The notes under the pieces were generated by a model that saw only the letters and a list, made by a program, of their open reading frames with translations, had not been told where the DNA came from and did not search any database. Shown piece by piece: positions 19,775 to 26,797 of a stretch of 64,000 bases of DNA (positions are counted from its first letter, which is position 1; the number at the start of each line of letters is the position of its first letter). The DNA comes from Anseongella ginsenosidimutans (GTDB lineage Bacteria > Bacteroidota > Bacteroidia > Sphingobacteriales > Sphingobacteriaceae). Made by a program: the position numbers and the translations under genes. The stretch is from the NCBI GenBank assembly GCA_029268045.1, contig JAJUHF010000001.1, forward strand, positions 1 through 64,000, written 5' to 3'.

Positions 19775-19806
19775 AAAAAGAGGGAGGCAGAAGCGCTGCC
19801 ACCCTC
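19775..19806 (-). terminator. Intrinsic terminator/attenuator between peptide genes and export genes
   Basis: On the minus strand two 11-base arms (19806-19796 and 19790-19780; GAGGG and GGCAG pairing with CTGCC and CCCTC around one mismatch) enclose a 5-base loop and are followed by TTTTT (19779-19775). This is a classical Rho-independent terminator, lying after the three small peptide genes and just before the adaptor gene. It would allow abundant precursor transcripts with limited read-through into the transporter genes. Confidence 0.8.
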
Positions 19807-19864
19807 CAGGTTTAGGAATGAACGGGTTTAAAGCTAGCCGCTCCTTAACCGGGAACCCGGACCG

Positions 19865-19969
19865 CTAATGGAATATCCGGTCCCAGTTCCGGAAAATTGC
19901 CAGGAACAGCAAAAAAGATAACACGACGATGAGCAGTGGATACCATTCGTTTTTCTTTAGAATTTTCAT
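19865..19969 (-). CDS. 34-residue single-helix membrane peptide (possible immunity peptide)
   Basis: This short gene starts at ATG 19969, 10 bases after the stop of the first precursor peptide. It encodes a 34-residue protein with a basic N terminus (M-K-I-L-K-K-N), a single strongly hydrophobic helix (about residues 10-26) and a polar tail with R-N-W-D. It has no double-glycine leader, so it is not an exporter substrate. Position between precursor genes and transporter, small size and one membrane helix are typical of immunity peptides of class II bacteriocins, but no homologue is recognised and the role is inference. A longer frame upstream would overlap the precursor gene and is unlikely. 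Confidence 0.55.
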   Translation of the reverse strand: MKILKKNEWYPLLIVVLSFLLFLAIFRNWDRIFH

Positions 19970-19979
19970 CGTCCCAGAA

Positions 19980-20168
19980 TTAACAGGAGCATGCCGCACC
20001 ATTAGCCGCTGCATCGAACATGGCCGTGGGTATCCCATGGATGGCCGCCATCCCCAGGTACCTGAAAACCCGGCCAACATCGTATGCAAAGCCTTTTCCT
20101 CCGCCTAACTCTACGACCTCGGTATCTTTAAGTAGCTGTACTACTCCGTTTTCGATTAAGTTTTCCAT
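19980..20168 (-). CDS. Double-glycine leader peptide A (bacteriocin-like precursor)
   Basis: This 62-residue precursor has a leader ending in G-G-G at 22-24. Counting back from Gly24, positions -12 Leu13, -8 Glu17, -7 Val18, -4 Leu21, -2 and -1 Gly match the C39 recognition pattern L-x3-E-L-x2-I-x-G-G. Cleavage would release a 38-residue product beginning K-G-F-A-Y-D-V, glycine/alanine-rich and amphipathic, and ending C-S-C. A strong AGGAGG ribosome site lies just before ATG 20168, in keeping with high expression. It follows peptide B by 18 bases. It is too short for homology to decide whether it is an antibacterial peptide or a signal; two different peptides side by side suggest a two-peptide class IIb-type bacteriocin. 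Confidence 0.8.
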   Translation of the reverse strand: MENLIENGVVQLLKDTEVVELGGGKGFAYDVGRVFRYLGMAAIHGIPTAMFDAAANGAACSC

Positions 20169-20186
20169 TGTCTTCCTCCTGCCTGT

Positions 20187-20372
20187 TCAACGTTTACAGG
20201 CTCCCGACAGGCCTGCTTTAAAATTATCCCAATCGGCAATGATCTCCGTGAAAGCGGAAATACATACACCGGCACCAACAGCCGCCCAGAAAACCAGACC
20301 ACCATGACAGGAAATCATTTCATCCCGGGTCAGACCGACCAATCCGGCCGTATCAGTACTTGCGTTTTTCAT
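20187..20372 (-). CDS. Double-glycine leader peptide B (bacteriocin-like precursor)
   Basis: Starting at ATG 20372 gives 61 residues: a 25-residue leader ending L-T-R-D-E-M-I-S-C-H-G-G, an excellent C39-type leader (-12 Leu, -8 Glu, -7 Met, -2/-1 Gly). The 36-residue core has a hydrophobic Gly/Ala helix (W-A-A-V-G-A-G-V), then E-I-I-A-D-W-D-N-F-K-A-G-L. Two cysteines (37 and 59 of the precursor) could form a disulphide. Cores with D-W-D-x-F-K-x-G recur, from memory, in small bacteriocin-like peptides of Bacteroidota. A frame start at 20420 adds 16 residues and would make an unusually long leader, so 20372 is preferred although its ribosome site is weak. The gene lies first in the peptide operon, behind a good Bacteroidota-type promoter. 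Confidence 0.82.
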   Translation of the reverse strand: MKNASTDTAGLVGLTRDEMISCHGGLVFWAAVGAGVCISAFTEIIADWDNFKAGLSGACKR

Positions 20373-20455
20373 ATCAGTAAGTGTTGTTTCCGTGCCTACT
20401 CTGTTACAGGTTTTCGGCATCCCCTGCGAAGTGCTAACCGGTTCACGTCGTAACG

Positions 20456-20486
20456 TAAAGGTAGGAGGATCAGATTAAAGGTCCAA
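20456..20486 (-). promoter_or_regulatory. Promoter of the bacteriocin-like peptide operon
   Basis: On the minus strand TTG (20486-20484) is followed after 20 bases by TACCTTTA (20463-20456), matching the Bacteroidota pattern TTG / TAnnTTTG in seven of eight -7 positions. The predicted start point is near 20450, giving a leader of about 75 bases to peptide B. It is divergent from the XRE regulator promoter 37 bases away, so one bound regulator could control both. Confidence 0.6.
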
Positions 20487-20522
20487 GAACTTTCTTAAAC
20501 CATTAGGTTTTAAATTATAGCT

Positions 20523-20552
20523 TTGAATTAAAAAGGAATCTTGCTATCTTGT
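20523..20552 (+). promoter_or_regulatory. Promoter of the XRE regulator
   Basis: TTG (20523-20525), exactly 19 bases, then TATCTTGT (20545-20552), agreeing with TAnnTT of the Bacteroidota -7 element. The ATG of the regulator follows 18 bases later, so the untranslated leader would be very short. Confidence 0.55.
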
Positions 20553-20570
20553 CTCGCAAAACTGTTTACC

Positions 20571-20798
20571 ATGAAAGACGAAGCCATTTGTACAAGCAGA
20601 GTAATTGTCAAACGGATTCGGAAGATCCGTGAATCGAAGCACTATTCCCAGGAGTTTATGGCCCGAAGACTGGGGATTTCCCAGGAAGCCTACAGCAGGA
20701 TGGAATTGAGTGAAACCACCCCCTCCATTAAAAGACTGTTGTCCATCGCCCAGATTCTGGAGATTACCCCGGACGAGCTGCTGTTTACCAGCTCATGA
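20571..20798 (+). CDS. XRE-family helix-turn-helix regulator
   Basis: This 75-residue protein is almost entirely a Cro/CI-type HTH domain (about residues 10-68: I-R-K-I-R-E-S-K-H-Y-S-Q-E-F-M-A-R-R-L-G-I-S-Q-E-A-Y-S-R-M-E). It has no sensor domain. It is divergent from the peptide operon and shares a short intergenic region with it, so it probably controls peptide production. I chose ATG 20571; a TTG at 20541 lies inside the predicted promoter. Its end overlaps the convergent GH106 gene by 14 bases. Confidence 0.85.
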   Translation: MKDEAICTSRVIVKRIRKIRESKHYSQEFMARRLGISQEAYSRMELSETTPSIKRLLSIAQILEITPDELLFTSS

Positions 20799-23700
20799 TC
20801 CTGAAATCCTCGAGCATCCCGTAGTCCAGTTGCTGATATTGCCTGCCCGGTGGGTAGCTGTCCGCATTCCGGAAAAGCCAGGGAGAAACCAGTCCTGGAG
20901 CAGGATTTTTATGGAAGGGTCCCAGGGTATTTTTCAGGCTTCCGACCACCACGACCTGCACCTGATTGGTTCCTTCCCGGACATAGGGTGAGATATCCAG
21001 CGTAAATGGTGGAGCAAAGCAGATTCCCGCCTCTTTCCCATTCACATGGACCACCGCCACGGTGCCTTTCCACTTACCGGGCTGAATCAGATAACGGGAA
21101 CCTTCCCGGACCGTAAAGCTTTTGGCGTAGGCTACCTGCTGTCCAAAAAATGGCATTCCCTGCGACCTCCAGCTTCCCAATTCCAGGGGAGCGGACCGGG
21201 TGATCCGGAATCCCTTGGCTGCCGCTTTCACCCCAAAATCGCCAAGGATATAAACCGGTTCGATTTCAGCATGGACCCGCATCGGATCGGCTACCAATGT
21301 CAGCTGGTTATTTCCGGCCCGGACTGCGCCGGTCAAATCGAATACGGCAAAGGACTTATCCAGCCACCATTGTCCCGGAATGGGAGACAAGGGCTTCCCG
21401 TTCAGGCTCACTTTCCATACATGGGGACGTTCCACCACGGCCTGGAGACCATTCAGATCGACGCCGTCATCTACCTGAAAATGATACGTTGCTGCAAAGC
21501 CGGTCCCTGTCTGGAAGGTATCACGGTCCAGGATATTTGTTTTGAACTGCACGGATGTATTCCACGGATTCCCGTTTGCAAAGCCATGGAATTTGAATAC
21601 CGTATCTGCCGCATGGTATACATGCAGATCCCGGAGCAGACTTGTTCCCAATTGGATGTCGCAGAAGTCAATCGTCAGGACATTCGGACCGAGCCGCTCC
21701 ACCTGGGTGGTTCCGGTAGCGACTTCCCTGAGATTGGAAGGTTGTGGCATATGATCCGGGAAACCCGTCCTCTTCTCCCGGCTGATAAAAAGTAATTGGT
21801 TGCCGGCGGGCGGAAGTTCAAAATCAATACGCGCGAAGCCCGCTTCGGTCACTACCGGATAACGGGAAATGTTCCCGGTCACGGCATCCAACAGCAGCAC
21901 GACATTTCCTTCGATCCGAACACGTCCGGTGGTCGGTTCGTCCATACTGGAATTGACGAGAAATACCAGCTGCCCATCGGTGAATTCACGTCGCTGATGA
22001 TACAGGTTCCCCCCCTCGACATATAAAAACTCGATTTTGGACGAGGCAAAATAGCCACCGAACAGATCCTTCAGCGGCCGGTTGTCCACCTCATCCCAGG
22101 CGGCCAAATCAAACCGGATCGCCTGCTGCTGCAGATCCGCTAACTTATCGCTGGCCGCACCATCGAGGAATTGAAGTTGCCCGAAAGCAAGCAGGGTTCC
22201 GCCCGCGCGGCAGAATTCCTGAAGCAATCCGAAGGTTGCCCTGTTCACGTTTTCCATACCGGGCGGGATAACCACCGTGGAATACGCTCGTTGGCCGATC
22301 ACAAACCGATCACCAACAACGGCGCCATGATCCTTTATGATGTTTTCGGAGCCGAGGTCAAAGCCGGCCTGCTTTTTTTCAAGAAAGGTGACAAAGCGTT
22401 GAAACTCCTCACCGATCTCCTGTCTGCGGGGATGTGGATTTTCGTATGCCGAATACATCCAGGCGGAGGTCGTGGGTTCCAGTACAAGCACGTGATTTAT
22501 CTGTTCCCCCATGGACAGCGCCAGCGATAAACGCGCGAAATATTGGTTGAGCGGATAATACCACGGCCACCACGGACTATGATAGGAGAAGGACTGCGGA
22601 TAGTCGTATTTCCGGGCGCCCTGGATGGTCATAAAGGATAGATGCTGATTCAAGGTGTTTACTCCCAGCACATACTCCCAGTCGCCCAACCGTTTCATAT
22701 CCATAAAGGTAAGCTCCCACCCGCCTCCGCCGTAGGTTTCGCTCAGTGTTCTTTCTTTCCCCAGCTGGTTGGCAACGCTCGCCAACTCTTTTACGGCCCG
22801 GATATTCCCGAACTGGGCCTGCGGGCTTTCTTCGTTGAACCGGTTAAAGAGCATGTCAATGCCGGGCCGCTGATGCCATGCGTACATGGCCATGTTGTCT
22901 CCCCCGTGGTTGGGGTTCGGCCAGCCGTGCTCCCAGTAATGCCCGGTCCATTCAAGACCCTTGCTTTCCGTGTAAGCATGCCAGGGTTTCGCCCAGCGGT
23001 CAATAAACAGCTGAAGCAAAACCTGATAATAGTTATGCCGTACCCGCTTCCAGTCCCCGGTTTCTTCGTAAAGACTGGGAAGATGGTTCCGCAGATCGTA
23101 ACCCCAAGTCTGCTGGAATAATTTAAAAAGATCGGGCGTCCACCGGATATTTCCGCGGCCCTGGACTTCAATATTGGGTTCATCGGTAAATAGGCCGGGA
23201 ACGAGCTTGCCGAATTCATCCCCGGCAACGCGCTCGTAACCTTCCATAGTCAGGTCAATGAACTTTTCGGTCACTCCCTCCATTAACAGATCCACATAAG
23301 AGAATCCGCCATACCAAGGCGAAGCGCGGTAGTTTTCTTTTGAGAACAAATAGAAATCACCCGGTTTCCCCTGCTCAGCTTTCAGGGAAGCCGTGATATC
23401 GCGGAATCCGCTGCCAGTCCGCCGCAGCACAATGAAATAATCCTCCGCATCGGCCGGAAGCGTGTCAGCTTTGGTCAGGTGCAGCATCTGGCCCTGATTG
23501 AAGGAGGATGGCATCTGGTCGGGGACATGCCCCCCGGCAAACCCGCTGGGATAGGAGTTTTCGTCGTAGATCCATACTTGCAAACCCAGTTCCCGGCCTT
23601 TTTTCAAGGTGTGTGCCACCAGACGGAACCATTCATCGGACAAGTACTCGGTGACCAAGCCAGGACGCGGGTGGATAAACACGCCTCCGAACGCGTTCTG

Positions 23701-23955
23701 GCTGAAGGCGTGCATCATGGTGTCGATCAGCTCGGTTGTTACCTCCGTATTCCAAACCCAAAGCGGCGCGCTTCCATATTCTTTTCCGGGAAATGCAAAT
23801 TGGCTGTGCAGGCTGGAAAACGAGTCTCGCTCCACAGGCTGGGGCGATGCGGCTTCCTCCGGCGAACCGGGCCGAACGATAAAACAGGACGCCATTCCGG
23901 TAGCCAGCAGGCCAATCATTGGTAAGAACCGGATACTCAAAAAATCAAACCTCAT
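20785..23955 (-). CDS. GH106-type glycoside hydrolase (alpha-L-rhamnosidase-like), lipoprotein
   Basis: With the ATG at 23955 the protein has 1056 residues and a lipoprotein signal ending T-G-M-A-S-C. An in-frame ATG at 23988 adds 11 residues before the signal. The catalytic region starts at S-A-P-L-W-V-W-N and continues with F-G-G-V-F-I-H-P-R-P-G-L and V-W-I-Y-D-E-N-S-Y-P-S-G-F-A-G-G, which are hallmarks of GH106-like enzymes. The C-terminal 300 residues contain beta-sandwich modules ending with V-H-V-N-G-K-E-A-G-I-C-F-A-P-P-F-T-L-D-I-S. It is related to, but diverged from, the GH106 protein at 3261. A monocistronic gene facing a divergent AraC regulator, it is probably induced by a rhamnoside. 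Activity is inferred from family. Confidence 0.83.
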   Translation of the reverse strand: MRFDFLSIRFLPMIGLLATGMASCFIVRPGSPEEAASPQPVERDSFSSLHSQFAFPGKEYGSAPLWVWNTEVTTELIDTMMHAFSQNAFGGVFIHPRPGLVTEYLSDEWFRLVAHTLKKGRELGLQVWIYDENSYPSGFAGGHVPDQMPSSFNQGQMLHLTKADTLPADAEDYFIVLRRTGSGFRDITASLKAEQGKPGDFYLFSKENYRASPWYGGFSYVDLLMEGVTEKFIDLTMEGYERVAGDEFGKLVPGLFTDEPNIEVQGRGNIRWTPDLFKLFQQTWGYDLRNHLPSLYEETGDWKRVRHNYYQVLLQLFIDRWAKPWHAYTESKGLEWTGHYWEHGWPNPNHGGDNMAMYAWHQRPGIDMLFNRFNEESPQAQFGNIRAVKELASVANQLGKERTLSETYGGGGWELTFMDMKRLGDWEYVLGVNTLNQHLSFMTIQGARKYDYPQSFSYHSPWWPWYYPLNQYFARLSLALSMGEQINHVLVLEPTTSAWMYSAYENPHPRRQEIGEEFQRFVTFLEKKQAGFDLGSENIIKDHGAVVGDRFVIGQRAYSTVVIPPGMENVNRATFGLLQEFCRAGGTLLAFGQLQFLDGAASDKLADLQQQAIRFDLAAWDEVDNRPLKDLFGGYFASSKIEFLYVEGGNLYHQRREFTDGQLVFLVNSSMDEPTTGRVRIEGNVVLLLDAVTGNISRYPVVTEAGFARIDFELPPAGNQLLFISREKRTGFPDHMPQPSNLREVATGTTQVERLGPNVLTIDFCDIQLGTSLLRDLHVYHAADTVFKFHGFANGNPWNTSVQFKTNILDRDTFQTGTGFAATYHFQVDDGVDLNGLQAVVERPHVWKVSLNGKPLSPIPGQWWLDKSFAVFDLTGAVRAGNNQLTLVADPMRVHAEIEPVYILGDFGVKAAAKGFRITRSAPLELGSWRSQGMPFFGQQVAYAKSFTVREGSRYLIQPGKWKGTVAVVHVNGKEAGICFAPPFTLDISPYVREGTNQVQVVVVGSLKNTLGPFHKNPAPGLVSPWLFRNADSYPPGRQYQQLDYGMLEDFRIMSW

Positions 23956-24015
23956 GTTGCCTGGTATCAAATTTATCAAGAATCGCATAATTTAACTATT
24001 TTAGGAGTCTCAGCC

Positions 24016-24909
24016 ATGATCAGTTATTATAAATATCTTCCGGTAACACAAGATGCCGTAGACTGGGGTTTATGTGTCACTGCCGCGGGTTGCGGCCGCA
24101 TCGAGCATGCCGATACCTATCCCCGCCCCGACCATCCGGCACACCATTATTTTGACTGGAATAACGGCCGGGCGCTTCAGGAATACCAGTTGATCTATAT
24201 CCCCCGGGGCGCAGGAGTCTTTGAATCCGAAAGCGCCTCCCGGTTAAAGGTCGACGAAGGAACGATCATCTTCCTTTTTCCCAACGAGTGGCACCGCTAC
24301 AAACCCGACCCGGGTACCGGCTGGGACGAATACTGGGTGGGGTTCACCGGAAGCATTATGGACAACCTGGTGAAAAAGCGCTTTTTCGAACCGAAGCGCC
24401 CCTGTATGCCCATCGGGGTAAATGAACAGGTCGTGAGCCTTTTTGATCAGATCATCACCCACACAAAGGAAGAAAAATCCGGATACCAGCCGCTGATATC
24501 GGGCACGGTGGTCCATCTATTGGGGCTGGTCCATTCCATTTCCAGAGGGAATCGATTCGAAGACCAGCAATCCATGGTTGAAAATATGGTAAACAAAGCC
24601 CGCATTTTGCTCCGCGCGAATGTGGAACAGCAGATATCGCCGGAAAAGGTCGCCAACGAACTGGGACTAAGTTATTCCTGGTTCCGTAAAACCTTCAAAG
24701 CCTATACGGGAATTGCGCCTGGCCAGTACCTGATCCAGCTGAAGATTGAAAAAGCGAAAATGCTGCTTTCCGACCGATCGAAGTCTGTAAAGGAAATCGC
24801 CTATAATCTGAATTTTGATTCCAGCTTCTACTTTTCCAAGCTTTTTAAGGAGAAAACGGGCTTGCCGCCGGAAAAATACCGCAGGAAGATGTTCCCCCAG
24901 GAGAAGTAA
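24016..24909 (+). CDS. AraC-family transcriptional regulator (cupin sensor plus HTH)
   Basis: This 297-residue protein has the same build as the regulator at 11193: an N-terminal cupin-like sensor (F-L-F-P-N-E-W-H-R-Y-K-P-D, Y-W-V-G-F-T-G) and a C-terminal AraC double HTH (V-A-N-E-L-G-L-S-Y-S-W-F-R-K-T-F-K, V-K-E-I-A-Y-N-L-N-F-D-S-S-F-Y-F-S-K-L-F-K). It is divergent from the GH106-type gene with only about 60 bases between starts, so it is the probable local activator. A strong hairpin terminator follows immediately. It is also the nearest AraC protein to the CAGGA direct-repeat site at 25051-25068, so it cannot be excluded as the binder of that repeat. Confidence 0.92.
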   Translation: MISYYKYLPVTQDAVDWGLCVTAAGCGRIEHADTYPRPDHPAHHYFDWNNGRALQEYQLIYIPRGAGVFESESASRLKVDEGTIIFLFPNEWHRYKPDPGTGWDEYWVGFTGSIMDNLVKKRFFEPKRPCMPIGVNEQVVSLFDQIITHTKEEKSGYQPLISGTVVHLLGLVHSISRGNRFEDQQSMVENMVNKARILLRANVEQQISPEKVANELGLSYSWFRKTFKAYTGIAPGQYLIQLKIEKAKMLLSDRSKSVKEIAYNLNFDSSFYFSKLFKEKTGLPPEKYRRKMFPQEK

Positions 24910-24911
24910 CC

Positions 24912-25018
24912 TAAAACAAACAAGGCTGTTCGGGAGAACAGCCTTTGTTTGTATGTAACCAAAACCTAACTTATGAGAAAAAAGTTTGCAAAAAGTCGTA
25001 ATGCGATTTGTCGTTCAT
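24912..25018 (-). ncRNA. Predicted ~105-nt small RNA or leaderless 15-codon gene under a CAGGA-repeat promoter
   Basis: No gene is known here, yet the minus strand has a full transcription unit: the direct-repeat promoter element at 25068-25051, a perfect -7 box TATTTTTG (25031-25024), and a strong terminator at 24952-24914. The transcript would start near 25018 and be about 105 nt long. An ATG at 25018 opens a 15-codon frame, MNDKSHYDFLQTFFS, ending in TAA at 24971, practically without a leader. The frame has no recognised homologue. The unit may be a regulatory RNA, a micro-peptide, or just promoter-driven read-out; transcript data would decide. Confidence 0.45.
24914..24952. terminator. 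Strong bidirectional hairpin terminator
   Basis: GGCTGTTC (24924-24931), a four-base loop and GAACAGCC (24936-24943) form a perfect stem, flanked by complementary A-rich and T-rich arms (AACAAACAA against TTTGTTTGT). It ends the AraC gene on the plus strand. On the minus strand it is followed by TTGTTTGTTTT and would end the small transcript predicted from 25018. Confidence 0.85.
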
Positions 25019-25023
25019 TTTTT

Positions 25024-25068
25024 CAAAAATAACAGATCGCGAACTCCTAACTATCCTGTAGTATCCTG
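25024..25068 (-). promoter_or_regulatory. Direct-repeat promoter, site E
   Basis: The minus strand reads CAGGATACTACAGGATAG (25068-25051), then 19 bases, then TATTTTTG, a perfect match to TAnnTTTG. It has the same layout as the four other sites in the window. It faces the predicted small transcript, not an annotated gene. Confidence 0.6.
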
Positions 25069-25072
25069 CCTT

Positions 25073-26005
25073 TCAGTCTTGTTCTTCGAAGAAATCCGCA
25101 GGGACGCCGCGGACCCCGGGTTTAACCGAGAAAACACCGCCGCTTAAAGGAAACTCCCGGAGTTGATCCTCGTTGAGCCCCTGACGGGCAGTGGTTATAT
25201 ACAGAATATCCAGATTCTCACCCCCAAAGGCACAGGACGTCGTGTGCGGACCGGGTACGGTGATTTTTTGAAGCAACTTGCCGGTCATTGGATCCCAACG
25301 GGCTACGCAGGATCCGCCCCAATGGGCTACCCATAGTTTTCCTTCCTCGTCGATGGTCATCCCGTCGGGCGAACCCATATCGGACGGAACTTCCACAGCC
25401 ACCCGCGGCCGGCTTATTTCACCTGAATCGTGATCGTAATCGAAAGCCATCACCTTTTGGGTCGGAGTATCCACGTAGTACATTGTTTTCCGGTCGGCCG
25501 ACCAGACAATGCCGTTTGAGATGGTCACCTTGTCCAGCATCTGGTGGATGCTGCCGTCCCCGTCAACGCGATAAAGTGCCGCCTGCTGGTTCCCGGCCAT
25601 CGTACCCACCCAGAAACGCCCTGCTGGATCGCATTTTCCATCGTTATACCGGATCTTCGGATCCTTTTCGGCGTTCACCACGAATTCCATTTCGCCGGTG
25701 GCCGTATTTATTTTATGGACCCCATCCTGTAGGGCCACCAGGGCACCTCCTCCCCGGATCGGCACCACCGTCCCAACCTTCTGTCCCGTGGAGAGCAGAC
25801 GGTCCTGGCCCGTGGCCGGATCGTATATGTGCAGGGTTTTTCCCTCAATATCAACCCAATATAGTTTTTGTTCGATGGGATGCCAAAGCGCCCCCTCTCC
25901 CAGGGTGGCCTTTGCATCCAGTGCCAGGCGCACATCCTGTGCCCCCGCGGTTCCCGATGTCAGTGTAAGAATGACCATTAATAAGGATAAATGCCTGTAT
26001 TTCAT
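25073..26005 (-). CDS. SMP-30/gluconolactonase-family protein, secreted
   Basis: This 310-residue protein has a signal peptide (about 1-22, ending A-G-A before Q-D-V). The SMP-30 six-bladed propeller follows, with all four metal-site residues recognisable in context: Glu in L-G-E-G-A-L-W, Asn in Y-N-D-G-K-C-D, Asn in I-S-N-G-I-V-W and Asp in S-P-D-G-M-T-I-D. Family members hydrolyse aldonolactones to aldonic acids, which suits a periplasmic step after oxidation of an aldose by the dehydrogenases nearby. It is divergent from the Nudix-type regulator at 26063 across a short shared region, which is the likely controller. Its precise lactone is unknown. Confidence 0.9.
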   Translation of the reverse strand: MKYRHLSLLMVILTLTSGTAGAQDVRLALDAKATLGEGALWHPIEQKLYWVDIEGKTLHIYDPATGQDRLLSTGQKVGTVVPIRGGGALVALQDGVHKINTATGEMEFVVNAEKDPKIRYNDGKCDPAGRFWVGTMAGNQQAALYRVDGDGSIHQMLDKVTISNGIVWSADRKTMYYVDTPTQKVMAFDYDHDSGEISRPRVAVEVPSDMGSPDGMTIDEEGKLWVAHWGGSCVARWDPMTGKLLQKITVPGPHTTSCAFGGENLDILYITTARQGLNEDQLREFPLSGGVFSVKPGVRGVPADFFEEQD

Positions 26006-26045
26006 GAGTTAAAATAAATCCGTAGGGAAGATAAGGATAAATGTT

Positions 26046-26053
26046 TAATTTTG
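26046..26053 (+). promoter_or_regulatory. -7 element of the Nudix-type regulator gene
   Basis: TAATTTTG is a perfect TAnnTTTG box 9 bases before ATG 26063, implying an almost leaderless transcript. No TTG is found at the expected distance upstream, so the promoter may be weak or activator-dependent. Confidence 0.45.
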
Positions 26054-26062
26054 GTTTGTATC

Positions 26063-26797
26063 ATGCGGGGATATTCAGGACAACAACGGCTGCTGCTTGC
26101 AGCAGATTGCATTATTTTCGGGTTCGACGGACGGGATATCAAATTGCTGCTCATCCAACGGGGTTTTGAACCGGCGCGGGGCAAATGGAGTCTGATGGGC
26201 GGATTTGTCCAGCCGGGGGAAAGCGCCGACGAATCGGCGCACCGGATACTACGGCAATTGACCGGACTGGACGGCGTGTATATGGAACAGCTCCATACGT
26301 TCAGCGTGCCGGACCGAGATCCGGTGGAAAGGACGGTCAGTGTTGCTTACTTTGCGCTTATTGATATCAACAAATACCAACAGCAACTCAGCGATGAATA
26401 CCATGCCGAATGGTTTCACCTGAAAAAAATACCGGAGCTAATCTTTGATCACCGACAGATGGTGGAAATGGCACGTAAACGCCTCCAATACAAAGCCGCC
26501 CTCCATCCCCTGCTGTTTGAACTGCTGCCCGAAAAATTCACCATTCCCCAACTGATGCATCTCTATGAGGGGATTTACGATACCACCTTTGACAAACGGA
26601 ATTTCAGCCGTAAGCTGCTGTCCACCGGATTGCTCATCAAACAGGATGAGAAGGACAAAAGCAGTTCCCGGAAAGGTGCATACTACTATATTCTGGACCA
26701 GCAGCGCTATGCCCGGAATTTCCAGTCGTTCCTGCACTTCATACCCAACCCCGATCATTTACTGCGCGACGACACCGGGGCTCCTTCCCGGCTATAG
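26063..26797 (+). CDS. Nudix-domain transcriptional regulator (NrtR/AraR-like)
   Basis: This 244-residue protein has a Nudix fold (about 10-140) followed by a winged-helix domain (about 150-230). The Nudix box keeps G-x5-E (G-G-F-V-Q-P-G-E-S), but the catalytic R-E-x-x-E-E part is R-I-L-R-Q-L, lacking the metal-binding glutamates, so it is almost surely a non-enzymatic ligand sensor. Bacteroidota use such proteins as sugar regulators (for example the Nudix-type AraR of Bacteroides). It is divergent from the SMP-30 lactonase gene and convergent with the DUF1080 gene, overlapping it by six bases; the lactonase gene is the most likely target. ATG 26063 is preferred to TTG 26051, which would fall in the -7 box. 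Confidence 0.88.
   Translation: MRGYSGQQRLLLAADCIIFGFDGRDIKLLLIQRGFEPARGKWSLMGGFVQPGESADESAHRILRQLTGLDGVYMEQLHTFSVPDRDPVERTVSVAYFALIDINKYQQQLSDEYHAEWFHLKKIPELIFDHRQMVEMARKRLQYKAALHPLLFELLPEKFTIPQLMHLYEGIYDTTFDKRNFSRKLLSTGLLIKQDEKDKSSSRKGAYYYILDQQRYARNFQSFLHFIPNPDHLLRDDTGAPSRL

Noticed and set aside
20373-20420. Longer start of peptide B
   Set aside because: Would give a 41-residue leader, longer than usual for C39 substrates; residues before Met17 look unlike a leader. Not fully excluded because its ribosome site is better.
20541-20570. TTG start giving a longer XRE regulator
   Set aside because: It lies in the predicted promoter; the HTH domain is complete from ATG 20571.
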